Assembly (NCBI GenBank): GCA_021234535.1
Contig: CM037836.1
Span: 27,084,769-27,148,768 of the forward strand
Direction: 5' to 3'
Length of the DNA stretch: 64,000 nt
From: Stichopus chloronotus
Taxonomy: Eukaryota; Echinodermata; Holothuroidea; Aspidochirotida; Stichopodidae
Part shown: one piece after another, positions 11,280 to 25,161 of the stretch
How positions within the stretch are numbered: position 1 is the stretch's first letter
Layout of the letters: each line of letters begins with the position of its first letter
Position numbers and translations under genes: made by a program
Notes under the pieces: generated by a model
What the model was told of the DNA's origin: nothing
What the model saw: the letters and a program-made list of their open reading frames with translations, nothing else
Database searches by the model: none

Positions 11280-14200
11280 TCACACTCCTGTACCGCTGTG
11301 ACATCATTTTCAAATTAGTCTCCACAGCGGAGAAACTCAAATTGTTGTCAGGACCCATTCATAGTCCCAATATAGGCTATAACTGAAGGACGAATACAGC
11401 ATGTCAAATCACTTAAAAAAGCGCCATATTTGGAATAATTGTAGCTAGTCGATACTGGAACAAAATCACCAAAGTGACAAAGCAGATTTCAAGTTATGAT
11501 ATATATCATGAGTAGGATTTATACATATGACGGTCCACTAAGAGGATCCCCATTTTGTCATATACAGGGGTATAGTCAGGGGTGGATCCAAGGGCCGGGT
11601 TGGAGGGATCCATCCCTCTCTGAAACGCTAAGTTAGAATATATTTGCTTAATAATTTTTTTGCAATATTTTTCCTCGAGCAGCTGTCAATGGGTAGGCTG
11701 CAGACTGTTATTGCAAATCTGTCTATAAGCTTGAAGTGTGGATTCACTATCTTAACAGTAACATTGCCAGTGTAATAATGCATCACCTTGAAATAAAAAA
11801 TGTTGGTACTTCAATGACACCCCTTTATTTGTGCTAATATATGGACTCTCTTCCACTACCCCCAGGCCCCTCCTTTACTTTGTGTACTTGGATCGTATAT
11901 GGAGAGGTCTCCGAGGTAGCTTAGCTGTTTTCTGGAAAAGATCTACATCTTGCCTATACAACCCTGGTCACAAACAAATGAGCATGAATGAGTATGTAAT
12001 TATTTGGATTTTCAAAATTGGTGACCATGCATGCGCTTTTCATATTAGTATAATTCATTAAAGTAAAGCCAGGGACAGAGACATAACCCCCATTCAAAAT
12101 TATTCTCCCCTGGCCCCTTAAAATTCTTTTGTTTGAAGAAAGTTTTAATATTATCTCACATGTTCCCATATTTCTGTTTTGCTCCAAATAGGAGTCTGAC
12201 CTGGCTCAGGGTCTGGTCCAACCCCATTAACCCCTTTGCACCTATTGGATGCTCGTGCGATTCTGACTGCTTTAACATGTCGTGCAAGAACATACCAGCT
12301 TATCATCATACTGGGTTTCAATGATAGTTACTTACACTGCAAGATACATATTGCTGGTATTTTCTCTCTAGCACCCAACATTGCCATGTCTTTTCTTTTT
12401 ATTATTGAATACCGTATAGACAGATTATGAGAAATCCCTCCTTTTGTCTCACGTCTGCAGATATCACGAAAGTAAGACATATCGGACGTCACGCAACGAC
12501 TGATGCATGAAGGTCACATGTCGTAGAACATCCAATGAAATACATGTAGCGATAAAAGCAGTATATTACAGAGAATCATCACGTTAATGGGAGACTCAAG
12601 TGAAAAACTCAGTCATACTCCACTACGTTTTGTTTCCAAAGTTAGAAGTACTTTTGTTCATGCTGTAAGTGGGTAAAGAAGTTCTCAGGCTCTATCTCTG
12701 CATCTCTTGCATAAAGGTCAATGCACTGAGGACAGGCACGAATTCAGTGAGGGGGGGGGGGAGGGTGGTTCATTCGCCATAATTTTCCGTAACATTATCA
12801 AGCAAAAAAAAGGGGAAAATTAGCATAATGTTAGTCTAGGGATCAAGGAAGCTATTCAAGATTCAACCTTCCTTTCCTCACAAAACAAATACACAAAGTA
12901 CACGAATCTTGTACAAGAAGAATATGTTCGGGGCTCTCCCACCGTCGTTGTCTTCACTACAACAAAAAAAAAAAAGAAGCAAGCTCAGAGATAGAGTTCA
13001 TGATATTACAACCATATGACGTCGAAGGGGCACAGACACGAATATGCAACATATGTAAATCCCTGAATATGCAACAACCCTGTATAAGCTCAGTCCGAGA
13101 AAGCAGGTTGTCCTGAAACAGTAATTACCACCATACATAGAACAATGATGTCATCAAAGAATAAAGCGAATTGGTTCAGTTTTCAAGTGACTTCTGGACA
13201 GTGAGGCATAATTTGGGGAGAACAACTGGGGCAGGGAGGGACAGCCACACTCACTAAATATGCTAAAGCGTGAGCACATTGGACAAAAGAGAAGAAAACA
13301 AAGAACAACATAGAAGACAAAGTATGAGAGCTTGTGTACGATTGTGTACTCGGCCTCTCGTGAATAATGATATATGTCGTTGACCTTATTCATCCTTCAG
13401 AATTCAAACAAGCATGTTTGTCTTATAATCACGAAATGTACAAATTTTTATCAGACGTTTATAACGAAAAAGAAACTATTTTTTCAAATGTTAAGGAGAG
13501 AGAGAGAGAGGTTGCTATCCACCTTTGTGATATAAATAAGACTGTTAATACAATGGAAAACAAGATTTAGGTAATGAAAGAAAGACAAATATGGACTGAT
13601 GGAGAGAGAGTACTATCGTTCTTAACCCCTTTGAAGGAAGATACAAACAACAGTCCCCCCCCCCAAAAAAAAATACAACAAAAAAGAAAACTAGAAAACA
13701 GTATAACGAAAAATCAATGACAGTTTGCAGTGAGATGATGTTTGAGATGATATTTAAAATTGGGCAAAGAGTGGCATTCCTCAAACTGTCAGTATCATCA
13801 CTTAGATAATTCCAGAGTTTTATGCCACTGTGAAACAGCCACCACTGGTCCAGAAAGTTTTGAGGTAAAATTTCAAGAGTGTTCCAATAATGTTAACGAA
13901 AACATTTTTTTTTTTTTCATCGAAGTAAGTTTCTGGCAGCACCATTTCCAGGAACTTGTACTATAGGGGCCCAGAGAAAGGCAATTGCCGACGATCTAGG
14001 CTATCACGTTTTTCCACAACACTTTCTGTTCCGCACCAACCGATGGTTGGCCTGCTATAGGAGATAGTCTTCCCATCCATGCCCGCTTCCTCCATGTTCA
14101 GCCCATCCCCCTCAGCCTTTGCGCTGTACTTTATGTAGGTCATAACTGAACTGTAAATCTGTAATCGCTTGCGGTACGGCAGAAGTGATTAGCCGGTAAC

Positions 14201-17200
14201 TCTCGGTGAAAAGAAATGCTTTCAGTATCTCATGGTGTCAATATCGTTCAACAGGCCTTCCTATGAGGAATTAACAGAACCTTGCTTTAAAAAAGCCGCC
14301 TTATGTGAAAATATTAGATCGTAAAACTTCACAGATTAAGGTACTCGATTTACACAGACTACATGTGAAGTAATACTTTTTATTTACAAATCACACACGT
14401 GAACTGTCAATGGAAAGTATAAGAGTAAGTGCACTTCCTCAATTTAGAACTAAATAAATTCCTTAATTTGTTCATAATCACAAGTTCGATTGAACCATCG
14501 TTAAAACATGTTGCCATGGCAATATGATAGCAAAGCGCGTCAAACAATGCATTGTAACCAGTTTATTTTCTTAATATGAATTACGTCGAAACTTAAAAAG
14601 TGCAACGATCTTTATAGGCTTCGCCTTTTTTTTTTTTTTACGAGGCTTTGTTTGGTGGTGTTTCAATGATTGTTTGATAAACCATATTTTCAAAGGATTT
14701 ATTACTGAAAAGAATCTATAACATGAAATACGGCGCCAGAAACATACTTGACCCCACGAACGCATGACATTCTGACTCACACACATAAATTCAGGTGAAA
14801 CACAGTGTCCCAGGGACATGTAAGTTGACAACACAGATATGATTTTGGAACAAAATCAGCCTCATTGTTTGTTTTAACTACTTTACATTGTGAAATCTTT
14901 GTCTCTCCTTTCCCCACTACCTATGCAAAATGAGCTGCAAGGTATTGCATATTCTTCTTGCTTTCCAAATGAAAATAAAGAGATTTGTGGTGTTTTTAAA
15001 TGCCGAACAAAATTCAAGCAATACTGGGAACTTGTTCAATGCTTTGACCTGTAGCCCATGTCAGGTAAAAATTCTTATAATTTGACTGTCAAACATGGTT
15101 TTCTTGCAAAAAGTAAAACAAAGGAATGGATAAATCATGACTGCTAAATCGAACACCTTGTCTCCTTGTATTAAATTCTAAGATCATAATGAAATAAATT
15201 TCTCATCTAGATTAAAGCAGCCTTCTGCGTTTTCATTTTAATATTTCCTACTGAGCTCGTATTTCTTTCCCCTTAAATCGTCATGCACCGAATATTCATT
15301 GGCAAGTACCGTAAGAAATGTTTTTCGTCAGTCTGGAGCTCGACGAAGATTCCGTACATAAATCATATTCAAAACAACAAACCAAACCAGAGCTGAAAAC
15401 CACAAACACCTGGATTTATGTTTTAGGCGTACACATTACAGCTAACCTAAAGCACACCTTTCGATTTAGTTTTTTTTTTTTTTTGGTCTCATTTTGATTT
15501 TAAAGACCATGTCTTGTGCACGTTTTCGCAAGAAGTAACATGCAGATGAGGTTTGACTGGATAAAATCATGAAAATATTTATATCCTCATGACTTAATTA
15601 GCAATTGATATCCACCGCGCGTGCTCTAACTGATAATGAAAGTCTTTTACCTACGCTATCAAGCCTACCATCATGTTGAATGTACTACAGCAAACACCGA
15701 AACTGAGGGCGTATTCAAGCAATTGCAAAACCATTCAGTTGATACATTCTATTGTGACAAAAGAAAAAAAAAACTTTCAAAATTGAGGGGGTAAGCTCGG
15801 TATTCGAAAAGAGCCGTCTCTATCTTTGGCTCTGATGTGAACAATGTCATGCTAATCCTCTAATGACTCATTTGACTAAGAGTTTAATTCCGCTCGTTGA
15901 TTATTCGGTGGTCACAAAATAGTCAGTGGATTTGTTACTGAAGTGGTCCCAGCTCATCAACTGACTATAGGTTGTGATCACTGACTAATCCACCGACTTA
16001 CGGCATTCAGTGAAAATCTTAAAAATGATACCAGATTTGTTGTCATCTTATTTGACAGAATTACGATATCAAGGATTACTTTTAAATATATTTTAAATGG
16101 CTATTATAAATAAAGTGGTACTTGGGGGGGGGTGGGAGACCGACAGAGTGATGGAACCCTTCCCCTTCCCCTAAATTTAAGGCTCTCACTTTGAAAGATC
16201 AAGGATGATTATACAGGATTTAGCAGCTTCTTGACTGGGATTAACTGAAAAGCTGAATAGTCTGGTTACCTTTCAAGTCTCACTGGGTACGGGCCTCGTT
16301 CCCGAGTTGCAAATTGGTCAAAAATTGAAAATAATCGGACGTTTCGATTCTTTCGAATCCCGGCGTTACTGAAGGACTTGTTACTTAATGTGTAATGTTA
16401 TTTATGTATTTTTTTTTTTCAAGTTGTTCACTCCAAGTCCGAAAGTATGCAACAAAGTAAGAGCAAATATAGGGCTAAACTAGGGCAAAATTAGTAAATC
16501 TGTGATAACATCACTGCAGAATAAAGCTGTTTTTTTCCTTGAGCCGTCAGAGACTGTAACCTTCTCCCTCAACCACAACAGATCTTGAGAGCACCAAGCA
16601 ATTTAAGATGGGAAACTAACACCTCTTGCCCACACTGAACCCAGTGCTCTTGCCTCCATCCAAGGAGTGTTGTGTAGTACTTATCCAGGAGAAAAAAAAA
16701 CTAGGCCTATATAGGTTTCACAATAGTAGCTACGCCCGATGAGTCTATGTTTCTGTGTCATAAGACTAACACATTATTTGCAATATGAAATTGAGATTAT
16801 TCTAAGGTCAAACTCATAATAATTGAACTTGATAGAAAATAGAGAAGTTGGTCATGGACTACTCCCCTTGCTGAACTTAGGAGAGAAAATACGTCTTTGA
16901 ATTCCGTTACAGCACACGGTAGGTAGGGCCTTATCACGGACAAATCTCCCTCCCACAAAATCTGGTGTATGTCTGGTAGTGTTTTTCATGACCACCGACA
17001 GGAGACATCAAAATAGTTGAAATGAAACAGACAGCGGCAGGTATGACCAGGTGATGTAGGGGATTTGAGGTAGGGGATATGAGGTAGGGGATATGCAAGC
17101 AAAGTTATTGTAAAGGAGAGGGAGATGTCCAAATCATATCTGTAAACATGATGCCAGTGATGTTGTTAAAGCCTAAATTACATGCATCTTGTCTGTCGTA

Positions 17201-20200
17201 TATGACATTTGTAAATAATTACTGGAACTGTTCTTATTAGTTCCAGCAGAAGTCTCTTTGAGGACTCACGGTCCTCACCCGCCCCCCCCCCCCCCCCCTT
17301 GTGCCAGTGATACGCCAGCGACGTATGTCACACAGCTAATCTGACCCAGTCTCAATTTTCGAAATGTGTTTCTAGGGTTCTTGCTGAAAATGAACAGCCC
17401 GTACCTACTACTATTGCACAAGCCTGCAATAGATACGAATCTGTGAATCTAGGACTATAAGCTCACAATGTGGAATTGGTCAACTTGGAGACCCTAGGAA
17501 CATTCTGTATTTCCACACCTCTAAAATTGTTGAGTAAATATGCAGAAGTCAACGCCAGGAAGGCAATGGCTGCAATGTGGAACATTGGTAAAGGAAATGA
17601 AGGTATAAATGAATTTGTAGAGTCTTTAATACACCTTCCTTGGGAAATGGTGTTGTTTTATTTATAGTCCCAGCATCTCTGTTATCACGCTGCCTGCCTC
17701 TGTCTCTACGCAGTTGATCCAATCACGGAAAGAAGTCAGGAAAGCGTATGTTGCAATCGACAGTAGTAGTTCAGGAACCGAAGGATGTATTTGATGTACT
17801 TGTGACGTTCGAAATACAAGTGAGGGCGCATTTCCCACTTGTGATATTTTTGCATTTGACATTACATGTTATTTGCCATCAGTATTAAATTTCTTAGCAC
17901 TAACTGTTCGATGTGAGCTGATGCTGTAACTTTGCTGAAAGCAAAAGCTGATCAGTGCTTGCCTCTTTTTTTGTTGTTGTAAGTTTCCAAAACAGTCTGT
18001 CCTCAAGTGATGAGAGATGGAATAGACACAACATCCAAATGAGTCTAGAAATGCCCTATAATCCCAATATGGAAAAGACGTCCAAAGACTGTAGGAGCGT
18101 CTTGTACACTGCAATCAATGCAGTTAACTATGGGTGTTCAATACTTCAGTGAGGGTGCCACATCCACACTGACGCTAATGCAGCAGATGAGACACCTTTT
18201 GGCACTGTGACGCCTTAGTAGGGCAGTGAAAGACGTCATGCAGCAAGCATTCTTTGAATTTCTGTTTCACAAACTCTTCTATTTTCATAATTAGCATTTT
18301 TACTCAAAATGGTCTTTTTTTTTGTTAAAGGAATTATTTATGTGTTAGCAAACTTCCTGAAAGTTTAGGGGATGAATAGTATTAAAGTGATTACGTGCGT
18401 AGCAAAAAGCAAAAACATTGAAATTTCTTCTCCAAAACTTTGGTAAGCCTTTTAATTGCACCATTCAGACAATCTGGAAAAATAAATAGGTTTCAGTTGG
18501 TTAATTGTGTCATATTATTTCAAATTCATCTAACATAACGACAAAAAGGGAAGAATACGATAATGTAGTGGTTGACAGTTTTCATTCAAATCAACGGTGT
18601 GCTTCTTTTAACAATCCAATGGGAATTATACTAGTATTGAATATTCAGTTAGTCAAAACAACTCAGGATCCCTGAGTCGCAAGGTTGTGTTCAGTTCGTA
18701 GGTTATTTGTAAATACAGTGCTTCCTTTCACCAAATACTACAATTACCGATACCGACCAAGGAGGGACGACTTGAGTAGTATGTTTTTGTATGTTTTTAT
18801 ATCAGTGAGACATGTACTGTTGCATATTCATTATGTAGGCGCTTATAGTAACAACCGTTAATTTTCAAATATGAACCGCTTATGTCTTATTCCCATTAAG
18901 TCGTTAACAAGTGAATTAATGTAATTGTAGCAACACATAACAATGGATAACCTTTTCAACTATCAATTCATAGATCTATTTATGGGCTTTAATTTGATAC
19001 CTCACTTAATCCATTGGCTCTTTTCCTAATCAAATGGTACAGGCGTCCCAAAACATCTCATTTAATAATGAGGTTTATCAATATGCTACTTTTAATTTTT
19101 TTTTTTTCGAAAAGAAATAAGACCTTATCACAAAGTGATAGTTAAGTGTACATTTTGTTTTCCTCTCACCAAAGTGTGTAAGACAGGGTTTTCCATCAGA
19201 GCTTACATTAAAAAAATAACTGGCGCCCTTTGTTAAAATTGCAAACGGTATGATGTACCGATTAAAACTTTTGCAGGCAAACGAAGTAGGCTGCATTGGT
19301 TTCCCACTGTTCAAGATTATAAATACACTTGGCGAACTTTAAAGGAAAATTGACTAATTGTTAAACTCCTCACTGGCGGATACGATGAGGAAGGGCCGTG
19401 GGGAGGGGACATTTCCTCACCCATAGGTGTACAAAAAACAGTAAGAAAATTAACTTAACAATCATTAACTGTTGCTTTAACAAATCGCATTTAAGGGCAT
19501 TCAGATACAACAGATTTTTCCAAACGGACCCTCCGCTCGCATATCACCAAACCACCAGTTTGAAACAAAGGACTTGGATCAGTGTACCGCCCAAGTCTTA
19601 AAGCAATGGGAATACAAGAACCCCTCCGCCCCCCCCCCCCCCACCCACAACACCCGGTTCCCCACGATTAGGGTATCTTGGTGGCTGACGAAACACTTTC
19701 AAGTAAGACGTATCTGTTCTCGTCAAAGATCTTGTTGGCTGTTGATCAAAGTTGACCATTTGCTGCTAAATGACAGTGAATTTTCTACACATAATTCCTG
19801 ATAAATTCTTGCTTGCGAAGAACTTTGTTTTTACTTTCATCAAGATTCTTGAATTTTGTTTTTAAATGTAAAGGGTAGTGATATGTGACAGCCACATGGG
19901 TCCTAATTGCGAGACGTGTGGCGGGATTCTCAATCGATTGCAGACAGCTTTGGAATTGCTTGTCAATGAATGTATCGTAAAGAACACTGTAACAACAATA
20001 CCCCGAAGGGCTCTGCGGTTCCTTGTGTACATAAGTTACCACATCCCAAACAGTTTGGACTACGCCAAATTCTGGTCAGCCAAATGTACTCTTACCATAG
20101 TACTTAACTGAACTAGAAAGCAGCATGCAATGTCCTCTATCAAACTGCTGAAAAAGAGGGAATGCTGGGCTATTGCAGAAATAATCTCAACTGAAACCAA

Positions 20201-20569
20201 TGAAGAATGTTAGTGACCATCAATTGGAACCGTGTCCCCCTCTGTTGACCTACATCTTCAAACAGGGAGTTAATGTCTAAATACCAAGCCCGGCACTCTC
20301 TGACCTGATTAACCCAAGAGACGGATGGTGATTGATACGAATGCAGGTGGCTTATGTATTCCAAATATAAACACTACATCGGAATATTGATAAAGTAACT
20401 ATATTGTGAGACAATTACCTAATTTAAGAATTGAATAATAATACCCATTCAGCAGCATGCTCTAAAAATGAAAGCAAATGAATAGCAGTGTAGTCCCGTT
20501 CGTCCGTAAGAATGCTGATCAGCAAAAGTCACTGACTACCATAGAAATAATATGAAAAACCTCAACATT
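11280..20569. other. Long gene-poor stretch with decayed repeats
   Basis: No gene is supported. Between about 11575 and 12130 are G/C-rich phrases such as 'ggggtggatccaaggg' and 'cccctggcccctta' that look like remnants of other transposons. A near-palindrome lies at about 15893-15998. Poly-G or poly-C tracts occur at 12751-12761, 17282-17298 and 19629-19642. Open frames reach about 85 codons on both strands and show no recognisable domains; a few, such as minus 20364-20170, could be isolated exons but nothing confirms it. Confidence 0.4.
15893..15998. repeat. Imperfect palindrome
   Basis: About 40 bases starting 'cgttgattattcggtggtcac' are followed, after about 20 bases, by a roughly 75% matching inverted copy centred on 'gttgtgatcactgactaatcc'. 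The structure could fold into a hairpin. No transposon ends or function are evident. Confidence 0.45.
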
Positions 20570-21480
20570 GTAACATATAATTTGTAGAAAAAACTATCGG
20601 TTTGCATAATGTAATACTTTATAACCCATACGGCCCATTTTGAAGTTCGACCCACAAATGTTGAACACTACAAAAGGTTCTACTCCCACATTGCTAACTT
20701 GACAAACCTTTCACATTGCAAAGCAAGATATGTAGAAAAAGTAACATTTTGCATGATTTCATGAAATGGTCCATATGGCCCATATAGGGCCAATAATCCA
20801 GAACAACTTGAAGGAACCATTACTGGTGGTACTATGACACAATTTCAACTTAATACCATACAATCTGTAGGAGACGAGGTATTTTGCGTGATTTAAAAAA
20901 ATGGCCAGTATGGCCTACTTGGACCTTCGACCCAAAATCTTGAACACCTCGGGTTCCACTACCACAATGGTAATTCGACAAAGATTTCAAATTGAACAGC
21001 AAAATATGGTGAAAACAAAGAATTCAGAAACTGGTCCACGTGGCTCCATATGGGACCAATAACCCTAGACAACCTGAAGAAGCAACTACCATAGTAGTAA
21101 AGTGACAGAATTTCAACTGAATACCATACAATCTGTAGGAGAGGATCATTTTGCAATGATTTCATGAAAGGGCCCATGTGTTCCATTTGCCCCTAGGTCC
21201 CAAAAATCCCGAACTCCCAGGAATCTACTGCAAACATGTCACATTGTGCAGCAAAATATGGAGAAAAGAAACATTTGTTATGATTTTACGAAATGGTCAA
21301 TAGGGCCCATATGGGACCAATAATCCTGAACAACCTGACGGAGCCACTAGCATAATAGTAAAGTGACACATTGTCAACTAAATACCACCCAATCTGTAGG
21401 AGAAGATTCAGTTTAGCATCATCTCATAAAATGGTAAATTTGGCCCATTTAGACCTTGGACCGCAAAATCTTTAACACCA
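20570..21480. repeat. Tandem repeat with period about 265 bp
   Basis: The phrase 'caatctgtaggaga' recurs at 20861, 21129 and 21390, spaced 268 and 261 bp. Other phrases recur in register, including 'catatgggaccaataa', 'gcaaaatatgg' and 'gacacaatttcaac'. Each unit appears to be a dimer: two related halves of about 130 bp both begin 'attttgc-tgattt' followed by an 'aaatgg' block. Copies are well diverged, so this is an old satellite-like array of about 3.5 units. The frames are not conserved, so it is probably non-coding. Confidence 0.65.
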
Positions 21481-21949
21481 CTATAACAATGCTTCCATTA
21501 ACGAAGTATAACCTTTGCCCAAACTTGACACATCCTGTTAAAAAGGTTTTCAGAGTTTTGCCCATAGTGCCCCCATATGACCTGTGACCTCCACTAGAAA
21601 TAATAGGGCACACTCCTTCTCAATATGACAGATATACATACCGAGTGTGACTTTCATCCAAATGGAAATATCCATTATCTTTCTTTGAACAATACGGCCA
21701 CGGACTATTACATCGTTACAAAAGGCGGAGACTGTCAACCCAGGTCTACTTTCTATTTCCAGGGTCGTCAAGTGACGACACTTACATTTGATACAAAAGA
21801 TCTTAATAAAATAGAAAGCTTTTGTTTCTGTTCAGACCAAATTCATTTTATTTCCTAAATCAACTCTTGTTAAGGATAGAAACGAGTTTGCAACAATACT
21901 AGGGCTCTAAATGTAAAAGAAAGAAGACTTCAAGATCTATCTTTGAGGT

Positions 21950-23070
21950 GAAACAATTTTACATTGAACAGTAACGGAAAGCAGAGAACAACATCACAGA
22001 CACTCTGCTCTACAATATGTCCTTTTGCCGAGCAAGTGACACGGAGATGTATACAGTGACATAATACAAATAAACGTTCTATTAAAAGGGCTCTTATATC
22101 CAAATATATATGTACGACGATCGCAGTATACAAATATGAAAAATAAAAGAATGGTCTACTTGTCAGCTTTCCTATGACAGTGGTGTTTCGTGAAGGTGGT
22201 AATTTCTTTCTTGATTTGCACCTTACCACCTGAACCAATACCGTGTGCGATTCAACATCAATTAAAAGCGACAGCAACTATACCCTCACATTTTAAAGCT
22301 GGCATTCCAAAGTGCCATAACCAAGAGAACCGCAAAAACCCCCACTATATCCTTACTATATCCTTGTTGCAAGCAAGTGACAACGAAAGGATTCTTATGA
22401 TTTGCCAAGGCCTTGTTTTGAAACGTTTTGTTGCACAACTAGACGTCTGCAATCGTTTTGCGACAGTAGATGTAATAATTCTTCTAAGCCCCACCCCCTT
22501 CCAAGACGATTTTTGCTCTTTGAAATTGAAAATTTCTCAATGAACAGTTTCCCATTTTTAGCTAAAACTAATTCTCATTCTTACAGCTTATTTCTTTGTT
22601 AAATTACACATTAATTCCCAAAAGTAATTGTATCCTCTAAAAGATTGTCAAAGTTTCCACAAATAATACAAGCTATGATAACTAGCTATGATAACTATGA
22701 TAACTAAGAATGAGAATTATTTTTAACACGTCAAAGTATACCTAACATGAACTACCATTAATTCTTAGACTCTCTTTGCTTCTTTGTTTGTTTTTGTTCT
22801 GTATATTTTCTTTTTCCTGTTTACTCTTAATTTTGGAACTTTCTTAGTTTCTTTGTACAGGGGTGGAAACGTAAATAACCTCTTTGTGAGCTTCTTGTTG
22901 TCACTCCTCAACCTCCTCCAATTCTGTACATACAGAACGTTTCCTGCTTTATCCATTTGAGACTGAAATAAAGTTACACAAACAACTACACCTCACAATG
23001 TAGAGGAAAAACTGCAGCCATTCGTAGCACTTTCAATTACCATAACATGATAATAAAGATTCCACGTTTT
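21950..23070. repeat. Diverged, rearranged unit at the left edge of the 1.09-kb array
   Basis: Blocks matching the array units are recognisable but out of order. 22060-22210 matches the segment near 23345-23470, 22361-22590 matches 23771-23990, 22591-22690 matches 23505-23590, and 22980-23065 matches 23582-23670. A segment of about 290 bp (22690-22980) is not in the other units. It is preceded by 'actaattctcattctta' and starts with its inverted copy, 'taactaagaatgagaat'. The 64-nt hairpin is absent. Confidence 0.55.
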
Positions 23071-24006
23071 TTTAAGCCATGGGTTAAAGGTTATAAGGGG
23101 AGGGGGGGGGGGAAGCTGCTCACAACAATACCTGACTATTGTCATGGTACATGGTGCACTGATTTTGAAAGGGAGACAGCAAGATCTGCCCGCCCACTAA
23201 TCTATACGTAGGAGATTGCTAACAATAGCACTGCAGGGTGAACAGCTAAACAATTTCCAAGCAAACAATAACACAGGTACTCTTTTTGTTTACGTAAAAT
23301 CATTTTCCAATGGACATGACACTAAGATGAGTATGAAGTGAAGTATTAGGAATAAACACTATTAGAAAAGCTCTCTTATCTAAGCAATTCTACTTGACCA
23401 GTACAGAAATCTGACAAAAATATGAAAGGCCTGCTTGTCAGCTTTCATATGTGAGAGTGATGTTTCCTACAGGTGGTGCATGCCTCCCCACCATAGCTGA
23501 TTATTTCGTTGACTTATACATTAACTCCCAAAAGTAATTGTATCCTGTAAAAGATTGTCAAAGTTTGCACGAATAATACAAGCTATGATAACTACACCTC
23601 ACAATATAGCGGAGAAACTGCAGCCATTCGTGGCACTTTCAGTTACCATAACATGATAATGAAGATTCAACGTAAGCTAGAAGAGTTCGAACTTTTGTTG
23701 TCTCACTTTCAGCTTCATTTTGTTTATAATGTTCATTTTTTGTTCATAACAGGTCAATAAACGCTATTACAAGCAAGGGATAACAAAGGAATGCTTAAAA
23801 TTTGTCAAGGCTGTGTTTTCAAACATTTTATAGCAAAATGACACGTTTTGAGAACGTTTTTGGCAGTAGCTTTGATAACTCTTCTAAGCCCCACCCCCTT
23901 CCAAGACATCTTTTGTTGTTTGAATTTGGAAGTTTTTTGATGACTAGTTTCCCATTTTAAGATAAAACTGATACTATATTCCATGTAATTAGCATTTCGT
24001 AGGAAA

Positions 24007-24070
24007 GGTCTCAATAAAAACAGAAGCCTCGGAGACGTAAGTCTCCGAGGCTTCTGTTTTTATTGAGACC
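24007..24070. repeat. Perfect 64-nt hairpin, copy 1
   Basis: Two 30-nt arms (24007-24036 and 24041-24070) are exact reverse complements around the 4-nt spacer GTAA. The arm starts GGTCTCAATAAAAACAG and ends CCTCGGAGAC. It could extrude as a cruciform or fold in RNA; equally it may be two terminal inverted repeats meeting head to tail. Confidence 0.9.
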
Positions 24071-25097
24071 GAATTCAACTAACTTTTGAAAGCAACCCTT
24101 GGATCGAGTAGAAAGCCAGTTAAATGAATATTTAAGAGCTGTAGAGGGCGAACAAATGTTTTTTTTTTTAAACCATGGGTTAAAGGTTATAAGGGGGGGG
24201 GGGGGGAAGTTGCTCACAACAATACCTGACTATTGTCATGGTACATGGTGCACTGATTTTGAAAGGGAGACAGCAAGATCTGCCCGCCCACTAATCTATA
24301 CGTAGGAGATTGCTAACAATAGCACTGCAGGGTGAACAGCTAAACAATTTCCAAGCAAACAATAACACAGGTACTCTTTTTTATGTTAAATCCTTTTCCA
24401 ATGGACATGACTATAAAATGAGTATGAAGTGTAGTATTAGGAATAAACACTATCAGAAAAGCTCTCTTATCTAAGCAATTCTACTTGACCAGTACAGAAA
24501 TCTGACAAAAATATGAAAGGCCTGCTTGTCAGCTTTCATATGTGAGAGTGATGTTTCCTACAGGTGGTGCATACCTCCCCACCATAGCTTATTATTTTAT
24601 TCACTTATACATTAACTCCCAAAAGTAATTGTATCCTGTAAAAGATTGTCAAAGTTTGCACGAATAATACAAGCTATGATAACTACACCTCACAATATAG
24701 CGGAGAAACTGCAGCCATTCGTGGCACTTTCAGTTACCATAACATGATAATGAAGATTCAACGTAAGCTAGAAGAGTTCGAACTTTTGTTGTCTCACTTT
24801 CAGCTTCATTTTGTTTATAATGTTCATTTTTTGTTCATAACAGGTCAATAAACGCTATTACAAGCAAGGGATAACAAAGGAATGCTTAAAATTTGTCAAG
24901 GCTGTGTTTTCAAACATTTTATAGCAAAATGACACGTTTTGAGAACGTTTTTGGCAGTAGCTTTGATAACTCTTCTAAGCCCCACCCCCTTCCAAGACAT
25001 CTTTTGTTGTTTGAATTTGGAAGTTTTTTGATGACTAGTTTCCCATTTTAAGATAAAACTGATACTATATTCCATGTAATTAGCATTTCGTAGGAAA

Positions 25098-25161
25098 GGT
25101 CTCAATAAAAACAGAAGCCTCGGAGACGTAAGTCTCCGAGGCTTCTGTTTTTATTGAGACC
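25098..25161. repeat. Perfect 64-nt hairpin, copy 2
   Basis: Identical to the hairpin at 24007, with arms at 25098-25127 and 25132-25161 and spacer GTAA. It lies 1,091 bp from copy 1. Confidence 0.9.

Noticed and set aside
16340..16370. 'ttcgaatcccggcg' as a tRNA T-arm
   Set aside because: No matching A box, acceptor stem or cloverleaf could be found around it.
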